A program made the position numbers and the translations under genes. A stretch of 64,000 bases of DNA, taken from the NCBI GenBank assembly GCA_026168455.1, contig CM047431.1, positions 8,516,943 through 8,580,942 on the forward strand, in the 5' to 3' direction. Shown here piece after piece: positions 54,990 through 64,000 of this stretch (positions are counted from its first letter, which is position 1; every line of letters starts with the position of its first letter). The DNA comes from Theocolax elegans. Taxonomy: Eukaryota; Arthropoda; Insecta; Hymenoptera; Cerocephalidae. Under the pieces are notes generated by a model. That model was not told the DNA's origin and did not search any database. It was given only the letters and a program-made list of their open reading frames with translations.

Positions 54990-55374
54990 TAATATTAAAG
55001 TTATTCAATTCATATTTCAAATAAATGTAGTAAATTAAGGACTTGATCTTGTTATTTTAGTAACAGACTGATACAAGTCTAATTGAATTTTTATACGTTA
55101 TTGTATTAAATATATACAGTTGTAAAATTTAAATTCTATAAACGGTTATTTATTTTCATAATTTAGGTTAAGTTAGTTTATAGTAAAGAGTTGGTTTTTG
55201 ATTGTCTCATTGTCCAACTCTAACTTAGTTTTAGTTACTTTAGTTTTAAGTCCGGATCAGCGTACAGAAAAACATTTTTTTCTCTGCTGAATAATTGCGT
55301 ACAGTTCATTGTATAAAATTATGTAATGTATATGTTACTCTGGATGAATAAATAAATAAATAAATAAATAAAAT
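54990..55374 (+). other. LINE-D 3' UTR and (AATA)n tail
   Basis: AT-rich, ending 'ggatgaataaataaataaat'. Microsatellite-type tails are common in CR1/Jockey-group elements. Confidence 0.75.
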
Positions 55375-55384
55375 AGAGCAATAA

Positions 55385-55911
55385 CTAAAGAAAGCGCAAA
55401 TTTCAATTAAAAATAATGTTAAAATAGATAAAAAGATCCCAATATGTACCATATCACTACCTTATAATAAAGAGTTTTTCAATAAATGTTCCCGAATGCT
55501 AAGAAAATATAATATTAACACTACTCCATTAATTAATCACAGACTTGATACTATTATAAAATTGGGCAAGGACAAATCATCAAAATGGGAGGAGACGGGG
55601 GTAGTTTACAAATTATCTTGTATTAAATGCCCGGCTATTTATATTGGAAAAACAAAACGCTGCCTAAAAATCGAATAAAAGAATATCAGAACAATAAAAA
55701 TCCAGAAGCCGTTGTTACTGCATATATTTTAAATAACATAAATCACAGTTTTAACTGGAAAGATGCAAAAATAATAGATAAAGAATCTTGTTATAAAAAA
55801 AGACTTATTTCGGAAATGCTCCATATCAATCACCATAATTCGACGATTAACAGAATAGAAGATACTCAACATTTAAACCATCAATATAGAAATGTTATGA
55901 ATATAGTTTAA
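55385..55911 (+). pseudogene. Penelope-like element linker and GIY-YIG endonuclease
   Basis: The second half of the PLE interrupted by LINE-D. Linker ICTISLPYNKEFFNKCSRML and LGKDKSSKWEETG, then the GIY-YIG domain VVYKLSCIKCPAIYIGKTKR with C-x2-C ahead of YIG, a one-base shift near 55670, KEYQNNKNPEAVV, HSFNWKDAKI and KRLISEMLHI, whose Glu is the metal-binding residue. The stop is at 55909-55911. This nuclease nicks target DNA for the RT in Penelope-like elements. The usual REH-type helix is damaged (KEY). Confidence 0.85.
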
Positions 55912-56124
55912 AGAGACTAATGTACACAAACTATGGCGTATAGTTTGTAAAAACACACCTACTTTGTTTTTGTACAAATACTCGTTGATTTCGTATCAAA
56001 TATTATTCGACAAAGCTCACTTGGGCTGTAACATTATATTCAATATTAAGGTAAAATTTGATATTTAATTCACAAATATTGTAAAATTTGATATAAATGT
56101 TTATTATTTTGTCCAATAAATTCA

Positions 56125-56167
56125 GCACCTGAAGAGGTCTGCAAACCTAGCAGACGAAACGTTGTGC
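56125..56167 (+). ncRNA. Hammerhead ribozyme, complete core with stems I and II
   Basis: Stem I GCAC (56125-56128) with GUGC (56164-56167); core CUGAAGA (56129-56135); stem II GUCUGC (56137-56142) with GCAGAC (56150-56155) and a 7-base loop; GAAA (56156-56159) then C, G and UU with cleavage expected after 56163. All invariant residues are present. Stem III is minimal (GAAACGU), as in the ribozymes described in the terminal repeats of Penelope-like elements. It lies 214 bases after the GIY-YIG stop of the PLE on the same strand. Confidence 0.75.
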
Positions 56168-56329
56168 ACTTACATAAATTAATTGGATTTATTATTGACC
56201 CTCAACAATCGACTATTTACTAAATCAACAATGGAGTGTAAACATTACAAATTAAAAATGCATAAAATTTAAAAGTGACAATGCTGATTGAATATTTTAT
56301 ATAACTATACCACGATGTTCTGCACAATA
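56168..56329. other. Likely PLE terminal sequence, no gene
   Basis: AT-rich DNA downstream of the ribozyme; the PLE 3' border was not located. Confidence 0.35.
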
Positions 56330-56770
56330 CAGAAAGTTTTGTGATCGTGTCTTAAGCCTCTGTCTTCCAACAAAGCATTTCTGGAGTGGATTAATATATT
56401 ACACAAAATTAGAAAGCTTCATTATCCATTAGTCTCTATCCGTTATTTGGAAATTTGGTGGAATACTAAGAGTTCTTCTTTACTTGCACTTGGTTCGATA
56501 ATGCCTTTGTCAAACATTTATTTGACCTCTGTCTGGGCAAATTTGAGCATCTCGGGAAACATATGCTTTTGCTTATACTAGACCGGTCTTGCACCAGACC
56601 CAACCTCTATATGGTGTTCAATTAAGGTCGTGGAGCCATGGACGTTTTACGAGGGCAAGGGTATCTCAATTCTGCCTGCATTTTCAGTGGAAATCCTCGA
56701 ATTGTTATCATTGACTGATAATAAAGAAACCGACTTGTTTTATTATCTACCGAAAATCCGCCAATATATT
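56330..56770 (-). pseudogene. LTR-retrotransposon RT N-terminal fragment
   Basis: The minus strand reads NVHGSTTLIEHHIEVGSGAR, PVQ/YKQKHMFPEMLKFAQ, then MFDKGIIEPSAS, in the order 'H-x-I-xxG-x-RPV ... V-xx-M-x-x-GIIEPS-S' that opens Gypsy-type reverse transcriptases. Stops are frequent. It is a short decayed piece with no LTR recognised nearby. Confidence 0.6.
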
Positions 56771-57335
56771 TCAAAGATTAGCCTAATATGACATCGGAGA
56801 AGCATCTAAGATGTCTACTTCACTCCTCCTGTTGAAATTTAATATATATAAAAATATACATAGATTTAACGGCATGAGTGGTACGCAATTATTATTGTCT
56901 TATTCTACATATGCTGGAAAATATATATTGTGATATGTATTCATTTATACATTTAAAATGGTGAAATTAATTGCATTACTAATGGCTACGCCGCTTAGTT
57001 CAAAATTTTACAGTTAATTAATTTTTTTATTTTAATGTATTTTATATCTTTTAAGCGATTACAGCAACTGATTGCAGAGCAACCGACCTGTGTGGCCAAG
57101 TTATGAAACTTTTGCTTTAGCCTCCTCTTAATGAATGAATTTGTTTTAATTTTCAACAATGTGTATCATTTATCATATTTATGCAGTGGTTTACCAGATA
57201 CTCTTTCGAATTAATTTTATATTTGTTGTACAATATTTAATGAATACTTTGTGTTGTCATTACTTATAATTATTATCATTTAAATGTAAATAATTAATTT
57301 ATTCTATTTAAAATTATTTTTTTGATTATTCGTAG
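56771..57335. other. Presumed DMAP1 intron sequence
   Basis: AT-rich without recognisable repeats, ending in a T-rich stretch and 'ttattcgtag', a plausible polypyrimidine/acceptor for the next exon. Confidence 0.4.
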
Positions 57336-57666
57336 ATATTACCAAGTGTGTGCAGCTCTAAGTAAATCTAAATTACAAAATGAAAGAACTTATTTTTTTG
57401 ATTACGACCATGAGCGTCGAAGGAAAGATCAGCTTAAGAAATTGTTTGAACGTACAACTGATCAAATTGAAGAAGAACAATTATTATTGTCAGAATTGAG
57501 AAAAATTGAACAACGCAAAAAAGAAAGAGATCGAAAAACACAAGATTTGCAGAAACTTATTACTGCCGCAGATCATCAATCAGATCTTAAAAAGAATGAC
57601 AGAAAATCATCAAAAAAGACTAGTAATTCAAGTAGGCAGAAATTTAGTAAAATGGATTCCAGTAAC
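57336..57666 (+). CDS. DMAP1: DMAP1 internal exon (DNA methyltransferase 1-associated protein 1 / SWR1-NuA4 subunit)
   Basis: One 331-bp exon encoding RYYQVCAALSKSK (just after the SANT-like domain), FDYDHERRRKDQLKKLFERT, QIEEEQLLLSELRKIEQRKK and DRKTQDLQKLITAADHQ, which I recognise as the conserved centre of DMAP1. It begins after an AG acceptor (57334-57335) in the middle of an Arg codon and ends at a donor GTAAGT (57667-57672), so it is a spliced exon, not a retrocopy. DMAP1 is a nuclear subunit of SWR1/SRCAP and NuA4/TIP60 chromatin complexes. No upstream SANT exon and no downstream exon were found in the window, so its introns are large and TE-filled or this exon is an isolated relic. 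The frame has no lesion. Confidence 0.88.
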
Positions 57667-58019
57667 GTAAGTATCTTTACTGTTGTATAACGTTAACTTG
57701 CAATTTTGATAGCGTCGTCATGATAGTTGTTGTGATGATGGTGAAGAAACTTAGAACGTTTCATGTTGTTTATAATATATTAAACAGTATCTATTCGCTT
57801 TAAAGCCTTGAAAATAATTGTGTTTCGTAGTATACATAAAGTACGTCGTTATGCATCGTTTTTAGTGAATAACGTTAAAATTCACACATGCTATGTGGAA
57901 ACTTAACATTTACGCATAATTTTAGTAAAAATATGAATGGTTCGTAACTATATGTTAGAAATTACACCTGACACCACATACAATTAATTTATAATTTACA
58001 ATTAATTTATTAATTATCA
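57667..58019. other. Presumed DMAP1 intron, AT-rich
   Basis: Follows the donor site at 57667. No further exon or repeat recognised. Confidence 0.4.
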
Positions 58020-58385
58020 GGGAGCAATGGCTACGAGGAACACGTTTATCTCGTCGCCGCGAGGTCGAGGAGTCGATGGTCTTTCTTCCTTTGTCCTCCG
58101 TACTGCACTGCACTTATTCACTGTCTGCACGACACTCACGTATCACACGCGAAATACGGTTTCCTGGTGATCGGCCAAACCGGACCGGTACTAACCCGTG
58201 TCGCGGTTTAGATGAACTTCCGTGTCGATTGCTATGCGAGCTCGGTCACGGCCGGTCGCAGACTGAACTTTTCGGACGATTCGAGATCGCCGAAAGGTAC
58301 CTAACACACTCACACTTGTTTACAAAAGTATATGGATGCTCGCATACATCCTCACGCGATAATATAAACAAACGGTTCACGTGAT
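58020..58385. repeat. GC-rich LTR-leader-like block
   Basis: GC-rich island in AT-rich DNA with 'cggtcacggccggtcgcag' and AGGTACCT near 58298, similar in composition to the GC-rich parts of the LTR-like units. The 102-residue open frame shows no protein signature, so I do not call a gene. Confidence 0.3.
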
Positions 58386-58479
58386 CTTGACTGCATACAG
58401 TTCACGAAATAAATATAATACACACTTTTCGATTTTCTTAAGTGGATGCCATACTTGAATTAAATCCTACTATGCCGAC

Positions 58480-59060
58480 ACCTGTATATAACACGCACTA
58501 TTTCTCCTATTACTATTATTTGATACAATGACAACCTATAAACGCAGTGGAGGCATATTTGTAATATATATATTAAATAAATTATAAGTACAAAAGTTTG
58601 AATTATGTTAAAATGTGCTTAGAATTTGAAAAATACGATCTCAAACATAACTTCCCTTAGTTAACAGGTAACAACGATTTTATTGAATTTTGTAAAAACT
58701 TGATAGTTCATTCGTGGTGAAATATGCCACAGATTCTATAGGAGGTGCGTGCATCGATTCGGACCGTCTGCCGCACGCACTTCATACTTTCAACTACATT
58801 GTACTATGTCGATACTGAATGTTGGGTGCATTATTTGTTTATTTCCAATTATTTAACGTAATGACAGCTAGAAAATGGGAGAGAGGCATATTTTTAATAT
58901 ACATTTTAAATGTATAACAACTACAAGAGTAGTATTTCTGGTAAAATATCGTTAATATTTGAAAAATACGATTTGAAACATAATCTCTCTTTAACAACAG
59001 ACAACAACGTTTTAGTTTGATTTTGTAAAAACTGAACTCTATCCTAAGATAATTTGACGT
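58480..59060. repeat. Degenerate two-unit tandem repeat, about 320 bp
   Basis: The blocks 'gaggcatatttgtaat', 'tttgaaaaatacgatctcaa', 'aacataacttc' and 'attttgtaaaaactt' (58480-58780) recur in order at 58800-59060 with many changes. Confidence 0.6.
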
Positions 59061-59094
59061 GGTATTCGCGAACCCGGAATGATTAATTAATTTA

Positions 59095-59785
59095 TGTAAT
59101 TAATAAAAACCGTTGGGCCGCGTTGCCCGATACTGCGCACACAAGTTATTTAATTTTCCAAACTGCGGGCCGTCGCCAGGAACGCGAGTTCGCTGGGACA
59201 AACGGTGTGGAGGATTCAGGCGATCCTCCTTGCCTCGACACGATTATTTTAAATTAATAGAGGATGTCGGCGGTAGCGGGGAGAAATATAATTAAACACA
59301 GTTGATTAAAAAAAATGAATAAAACATTTATTTTAATATATTAATTAACAAAATGGCCATCCAGGCCTTGTTCCGCGACAATAATCTTTCGCGGTTGACT
59401 CGACCCCGATCTCCGCTATTCGGATACCGGCGTACCCGAATACACTTCCGATGTACACACTCTCATACACTCGGGGGAAGGGGGGGAACGCACGGTAATA
59501 TAAACAGGACTTACCAGGATGCGCCCCGTGGATGGCCCAGCCGATCCTTGTCCCTTTGGCCTCCTGGGTAACGGAGGCCGACGCCGGCTGCGGTGTCGAA
59601 AAGGCGGCCCTGTGGCGCGGCGAGTGCCTCGCGAACCGCGTCCGCACTCACTCACACACGTCCCGTCCTTTTTACACCAAGTCACTCGCGGCTCACATCG
59701 CGAGGATAATCTGGGTTCCGACGGCTTTCGAGCCTCACGCGCCTTTGCTTAGCCGTAAACACTATTCTCGGTTACCCCGGATTTA
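59095..59785 (-). repeat. GC-rich LTR-like block, minus orientation (tentative)
   Basis: A GC-rich part (59345-59780), a minus-strand AATAAA near 59320-59335 and a GC-rich end (59110-59220) mirror the layout of the other LTR-like units. A minus-strand donor-like TGGTAAGTCC is at about 59510-59519. Borders and family are uncertain, and open frames on both strands overlap without protein signatures. Confidence 0.3.
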
Positions 59786-60420
59786 GTTCGCCCGCCTCTA
59801 GCGGCGGATCGGAACGTACTAGTTAGGCAATTGTCTAATTTCCGAAAAAGGGATGAGAATGGGAAACACACACACACACTCTCGCGCTCTCATCCCTACG
59901 TACTATTGCGCGCGTAATTGTACATTTGTACAAAAACAAACAAGTGTCGTCGGTTGGCCTTGACATACGAAAGGCTCCGACGACCTATAATTCGCGAATT
60001 TAAATATTCTATTCGTCGTGAATAGATTGTGTGACGATTTCCGTCACAATATACATTGCAGATACATAAGTTCACGATATTGGTAAAAGTTGGAATAATA
60101 AAAAAGCAGACAAAAGTGCACGACAAAAAATTAAATACAAAAATACGATGGATACTAAGACGGTAAGAAGCTTGTATCATATATTAGGGATAGAAATAAA
60201 CGTTTCTCCGTTATGCGTCGGTTGTAAAAAACAAATACCAACAAATATAACATAGTTTGTTGGTTTCTTTGTCAATTCAGATAGTTTAACGTTGGTTATA
60301 TAGTAAATGCAAATTTCAACATTTAATATCAATAAGGACAAAATGATTGTAAGAAAAAAAAATCAGTTCTACTCCAGAACATTGTGCAGCAATTAGTAGT
60401 AATTTAATAGCTGTTCGACG
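59786..60420. other. Unassigned DNA
   Basis: (CA)n at about 59870-59880. A 35-residue frame starting MDTKTVRSLYHILGIEINV at 60148 has no recognisable family. No gene supported. Confidence 0.3.
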
Positions 60421-60423
60421 GAT

Positions 60424-60481
60424 ACCTGCGAGGCGAGACAATCTCAGCGACGCGCCGAGAATACCTCGCCTCGCAGGTTCT
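60424..60481. other. Strong 14-bp-stem hairpin
   Basis: 'acctgcgaggcgag' and its exact complement 'ctcgcctcgcaggt' lie about 27 bases apart; the loop has its own short CTC..GAG pairing. GC-rich against an AT-rich background. Confidence 0.7.
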
Positions 60482-61017
60482 TCTGCAAATATAATCAACC
60501 CCCAAGCCTTCTGATGAAAGGCTTTTTTGGAAAGAAAATTTTTTTTATCTCACATAATTAACGGTGCATGAGTGTGGTTTGCTCGCTTCGCTTGGGCAAC
60601 AAAACACCCGCGCAACGATCACTTCCTTAGCACACTTGTATCGAACTCTACTTTTTTTAACCTTTTAAGGACGGGGATTTTGATGTTGAAATTCAACTTT
60701 TTTTTACACAATATTTGTGCATAAAATGACAACATGTCACGTGGAGTGCCTGACAAAATTAGTGGTCGATATATCGACCAGTGCCGTCTAGAACGCAATG
60801 TCCAATTTTAAAAATTTAATTTGGCGAGTTAGAAGTGCTTTTAGACGTATTTGGATGCGCTGAATACGAAAGAAGTATCAAAAAATGTTCAGGAGACGTC
60901 CTTGACCATGAAAATTGTACTTCAAGGTCAACTTCATTACTTGTAGTATTTTAGTCCAAAAATGACATCCAAAAATGATATGCGTTACAAGCATTTTTAT
61001 CACTGATGTTTCATCAT
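60482..61017. other. Unassigned; possible piggyBac-like MITE edge and 18-bp palindrome
   Basis: 'ttaaccttttaaggacgggg' at about 60658 has the TTAA-CC(T)nAAGGACG look of piggyBac-type termini, and tggtcgatatatcgacca (60763-60780) is a perfect palindrome. No matching second terminus was found. Confidence 0.3.
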
Positions 61018-61230
61018 GCGCCGCGAACAAGCGGCAAGCCCGATCCGCTGTCACGAACCGCTGGGATTCTCCCGGCATCTCAAAGACACACAGACTGGAG
61101 CGCGCCACCTCCACGCACCACATAGTCCCCCGACACAGAGAGACCGATTACATCAAGTAGACAACCGAGTATAGGAGGTTCATACAAGCATCAATGCATT
61201 TTTCCACCTACGCACATAACATTCTTAACA

Positions 61231-61885
61231 CTATTCATCGCCACTTTGTATAAATTTTCGGTTCAAGGTATTGTCATGTACATATATATTCAACATTTCA
61301 GAGAACATACGTTTTTTATAATTGTTTCCGATGTCCATAATACACGTTTTATTGAAATCAATGCTATGTCCTGTATTAATTGTGTGGACTGCTCGAGCGG
61401 ATCTGTCATTTTTGTTCTTAACATCATATTTATGTTCTCCGATGCGATTTTTTAATTTTCGGTTACTCGTGCCTATGTATTGCACCGAACAGTCTTTACA
61501 AGGTATCTTATAAACGATATTACAAATTTCATTTTTATCATTTTTATCTTTGCTCAATTTAATGATTTTATTGAACTTATTGATTGTGCGATTGATCATC
61601 AAAAATTCGTGTTTCTTAATAAATACATTCAATTTTGGGGTTAATTCTTTTATGAATGGAAGAACAAGTCTTGGTCTCCTATATTTATTCCTGTCATTTA
61701 GATTAAAATTAATATTGTCATTATTGTTTATGTGTGAAATTCTTTTTTTATGTATTTTTGGATGAAATTATGTGGGTAATTGTTATTTAATAAAAAGTTA
61801 GTTATTATCTTAATATTATCATTATGAAAAATAGAATCAGACAGCGAAATTGCCTTATCAACTAAATTATAAACCATAGCTATTT
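61231..61885 (-). pseudogene. Penelope-like RT end and GIY-YIG endonuclease, left copy
   Basis: Minus strand: MVYNLVDKAISLSDSIFHND and NNYPHNFI (RT thumb), then RRPRLVLPFIKELTPKLNVF, KHEFLMINRTINKFNKIIK and the nuclease IVYKIPCKDCSVQYIGTSNR, KLKNRIGEHKYD, ARAVHTINTGHSIDFNK, KKRMFSEMLNIYV. The Tyr-Tyr pair, YIG, Arg, His and Glu of GIY-YIG nucleases are all present and the 133-residue nuclease frame is open to its stop at 61231. The N-terminal RT is missing. Confidence 0.88.
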
Positions 61886-61905
61886 ACTAACTTTTTAGAT
61901 AGCAA

Positions 61906-62458
61906 CTAACTTTTTATTAAATAACAATTCCCCACATAATTTCATCCAAACATACATTAGAAAAAGAATTTCACACATAAGCAATAATGAAAATATTAAT
62001 TTTAATCTAATTGACAGGAATAAATATAGAAGACCAAGACGTGTTCTTCCATTCATAAAAGAATTAACCCCCAAATTGAATGTATTTATAAAGAAACACG
62101 AATTTTTAATAAGTTCAATAAAATCATTAAATTGAGCAAAGATAAAAATGATAAAAATGAAATTTGTAATATCGTTTATAAGATACCTTGTAAAGACTGT
62201 TCGGTGCAATACATAGGCACGAGTAACCGAAAATTAAAAAATCGCATCCGAGAACATAAATATGATGTTAAGAACAAAAATGACAGATCCGCTCGAGCAG
62301 TCCACACAATTAATACAGGACATAGCATTGATTTCAATAAAACGTGTATTATGGACATCGGAAACAATTATAAAAAACGTATGTTCTCTGAAATGTTGAA
62401 TATATATGTACATGACAATACCTTGAACCGAAAATTTATACAAAGTGGCGATGAATAG
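61906..62458 (+). pseudogene. Penelope-like linker and GIY-YIG endonuclease, right copy
   Basis: Plus strand: TNFLLNNNSPHNFIQTYIRK, YRRPRRVLPFIKELTPKLN and FIKKHEFLISS, then a small deletion and frame change near 62107 relative to the left copy, then an open frame from 62132 with KDKNDKNEICNIVYKIPC, YIGTSNRKLKNRIREHKYD and KKRMFSEMLNIYVHDNTLN to a stop at 62458. The nuclease domain is complete and has Arg where the left copy has Gly in the R-x-x-EH helix (the usual residue). Confidence 0.88.
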
Positions 62459-62680
62459 TGTTAAGAATGTTATGTGCGTAGGTGGAAAAATGCATTGATG
62501 CTTGTATGAACCTCCTATACTCGGTTGTCTACTTGATGTAATCGGTCTCTCTGTGTCGGGGGACTATGTGGTGCGTGGAGGTGGCGCGCTCCAGTCTGTG
62601 TGTCTTTGAGATGCCGGGAGAATTCCAGCGGTTCTTGACATAGCGGATCGGGCTTGCCGCTTGTTCGCAGCGCATAGTTT

Positions 62681-63129
62681 CCTGATACATGGGAGAACTC
62701 TCGACTCGTTTAGCCTCTCAGCATTATCATCTTTCTTGTGAGGTATAATTTGTTTGTATATATATTACGATTAGAGTTTTGTGTTTTCTAATTACAATAA
62801 GTTTATTTCGACTGCGTGTAAGGTGTGTTTTTTGCGTTTGGTTTTTTCTTTTATATTTCTTTAATTTATTATTTTCGTTGTGTTTATTGCTTTATATGTA
62901 TTTAATACCTTACATTTTTTAATGGTTGGTTAGTGATATTTCCGAAGAAGAGTGCAAAACTGTAATTCACAATAATCAGGTTTGACAGATTACTTATATT
63001 ACTACATAAAATGGCACCCTAATCCCAAAATTCCCCAAAAACTGGTTTAGTTATTGATAAAAATTAAAAACAATAACTCCTATATATCTTTAAAATCTTT
63101 AGCTTTGACGTCCTTAGAACATTATAAAA
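62681..63129. other. AT-rich, no gene recognised
   Basis: Between the PLE pair and the next LINE fragment. A few (TA) steps; no conserved frame found. Confidence 0.4.
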
Positions 63130-63615
63130 TTTGTATGTAGCACTGCTTGGGCATGATTTAATAACCTCGATCAGTATATAAAAGCTTTGTCTGATCCATC
63201 ATAGATTACGGTTTATACATATATTTGCCGATACGAAATAGTACAATAGATACTCGCAAAATTTGAATGCGTTGCAATTAGATGATCTATGGGTTACCGC
63301 CAAACAACACCCAATATCATCATAATAGCGGAATCTAAATTACCTTTTCTACAAGATCAAGCTAAGTAGCTGTGTAACTGTTTTTTATCTAAATCACTTT
63401 TGAACAAAGATTCTTATATTACAAAAACTTTTAAACATTATTTTCATACTAAAACATGGCCGTTAGTTCAAAACGAATAATCAAACAGTGCATAATGTCA
63501 GTAATGGAGAACTTCGACAACTCAATTACTGACAACTATAACTATAATAAGATCACCACAATTTTACCAATACGCACTAATATCGGTGACATAAATCAAA
63601 TGATTAATGATTAAA
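63130..63615 (+). pseudogene. LINE RT C-terminal fragment
   Basis: The plus strand has SIIDYGLYIYLPIRNSTIDT, then ECVAIR (stop) SMGYRQTTPNIIIIAESKLP and FLQDQAK. The order 'IIDYG ... AIR-x-x-MGYRxxxPxNxxxAES' marks the C-terminal tail of CR1/I/Jockey-type RTs. Several stops. Different family from LINE-A to LINE-D. Confidence 0.65.
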
Positions 63616-63666
63616 GGGATGAGGTTTTTTTCGATTTTTATGAACAAACCATGTATGTTTTTATTC

Positions 63667-63704
63667 GGCGACGTTTCGATGGATATCCTCCATTCTCATC
63701 AGGC
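63667..63704 (-). ncRNA. Hammerhead ribozyme core with minimal stem III
   Basis: Minus strand: CUGAUGA (plus 63696-63702), stem II GA-UGGA with UCCAUC (one bulged A), GAAA (63674-63677), then C, G, U and C with cleavage expected after 63670. All invariant bases are present. Stem I shows only about two pairs (GC with GC), so it may be weak. The GAAACGU minimal stem III is again of the Penelope-like type. Confidence 0.5.
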
Positions 63705-64000
63705 TATATACCTTTGTTAATAGTATCAGTATAACAATATTTTTCAAAACATCTTTTTATACATATTAGTAATTTTGTAGCAATTTTATTACATTATAAA
63801 TTATTTGCACTACTTACTATTTTGTCATTAGTATAAACGTATGAAACGTATAATTAATAGCATCTCTGATGCGTTGCACTATAATTGAAAACAAAAGTAA
63901 GCAGCTCTATACCTTTCCATAGTAGTTAAGTCCATAATCAAAATCCAGTTTTAAAAAGTTAAATAAATTAAATAAATAAATTAGAAACAGCACGAAATAA
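63705..64000. other. AT-rich DNA, no gene recognised
   Basis: Presumably upstream sequence of the minus-strand element carrying the hammerhead core. It ends in TAAA/AAAT repeats; the element continues past the window or is decayed. Confidence 0.3.

Larger units (their letters stand above)
51661..55374 (+). mobile_element. LINE-D: 5'-truncated CR1/Jockey-type LINE nested in the PLE
   Basis: It starts inside the ORF (KLWKLINSKLGK just after PLE sequence), runs through a complete RT, an unrecognised second ORF and a 3' UTR, and ends in (AATA)n at 55347-55374. PLE coding resumes right after. The direct repeat at 53.1-54.4 kb lies within it. Confidence 0.85.
61018..62680. repeat. Head-to-head pair of 5'-truncated Penelope-like copies
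   Basis: The left arm 61018 to about 61797 (minus copy) and the right arm about 61906-62680 (plus copy) are near-identical inverted repeats around a spacer of about 110 bp. Each runs from the RT thumb/linker at the centre to a shared 3' sequence ending at gcgcat (left) and its counterpart (right). Such inverted, 5'-truncated pairs are typical products of Penelope-like integration. Confidence 0.85.

Noticed and set aside
57336..57666. Processed DMAP1 pseudogene
   Set aside because: Homology starts and ends exactly at AG and GTAAGT splice signals, which a retrocopy would not retain.
59345..59786. Host exon in the GC-rich block
   Set aside because: Several mutually overlapping frames of 70-100 residues on both strands with no signature; composition resembles the LTR-like units.
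60995..61025. CUGAUG / GAUGAAAC sequence near the Penelope-like pair as a hammerhead
   Set aside because: The pieces overlap in one short hairpin and cannot form core plus stem II.

Overview
This is AT-rich eukaryotic nuclear DNA, most likely from an insect, built almost entirely of nested and decayed transposable elements. I recognise one host coding piece: a spliced exon of DMAP1 (57336-57666, +). The insect assignment rests on the repertoire (CR1/Jockey-group LINEs with zinc-finger/coiled-coil ORF1 proteins, Helitron, Gypsy-type LTR elements, Penelope-like elements with GIY-YIG, a tRNA-derived SINE, many (TA)n and (GA)n tracts). I cannot name a species.

Layout. 1-2.5 kb: two minus-strand LINE fragments. 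2.6-6.1 kb: a plus-strand Helitron with one nonsense codon and one frameshift. Its helicase is cut by a by-eye perfect 196-bp-arm palindrome, and the N-terminal Helitron segment lies downstream of the C-terminal part. 6.2-8.7 kb: foldback and AT-rich DNA. 8.75-14.7 kb: a minus-strand Gypsy-type element with both LTRs, PBS and PPT. It lacks gag, protease and most of RT, and carries a coiled-coil ORF where env would sit. 14.7-24 kb: inverted repeats, TIR elements, one SINE, two solo-LTR-like units. 24.5-26.1 kb: a minus-strand gag-protease remnant. 26.8-40.9 kb: three consecutive minus-strand LINEs, two of them beside (GA)n tracts. 41.6-46.1 kb: a 1.73-kb tandem duplication carrying hammerhead-ribozyme motifs on both strands, plus inverted copies of two repeat families. 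46.7-49.2 kb: a satellite-like array split by an LTR-like insertion. 49.2-56.2 kb: a Penelope-like element (PLE) interrupted by a 1.26-kb TA-inserting TIR element and a 3.7-kb LINE, and followed by a hammerhead ribozyme. 56.3-61 kb: LTR-element fragments around the DMAP1 exon. 61.0-62.7 kb: two 5'-truncated PLE copies head to head. 63.1-63.7 kb: a LINE RT tail and another hammerhead core.

There are no operons. The genes are either selfish elements on their own strand or the lone exon. The most interesting signals are the hammerhead ribozymes tied to Penelope-like DNA, including a type III-like design in a palindrome; the LINE whose RT is followed by an unrecognised 327-residue ORF; the perfect palindrome inside the Helitron; and a 0.6-kb indel-rich duplicate (53.4-54.0 kb) that looks like unpolished long-read sequence. 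All comparisons were made by eye; no alignments or database searches were run.
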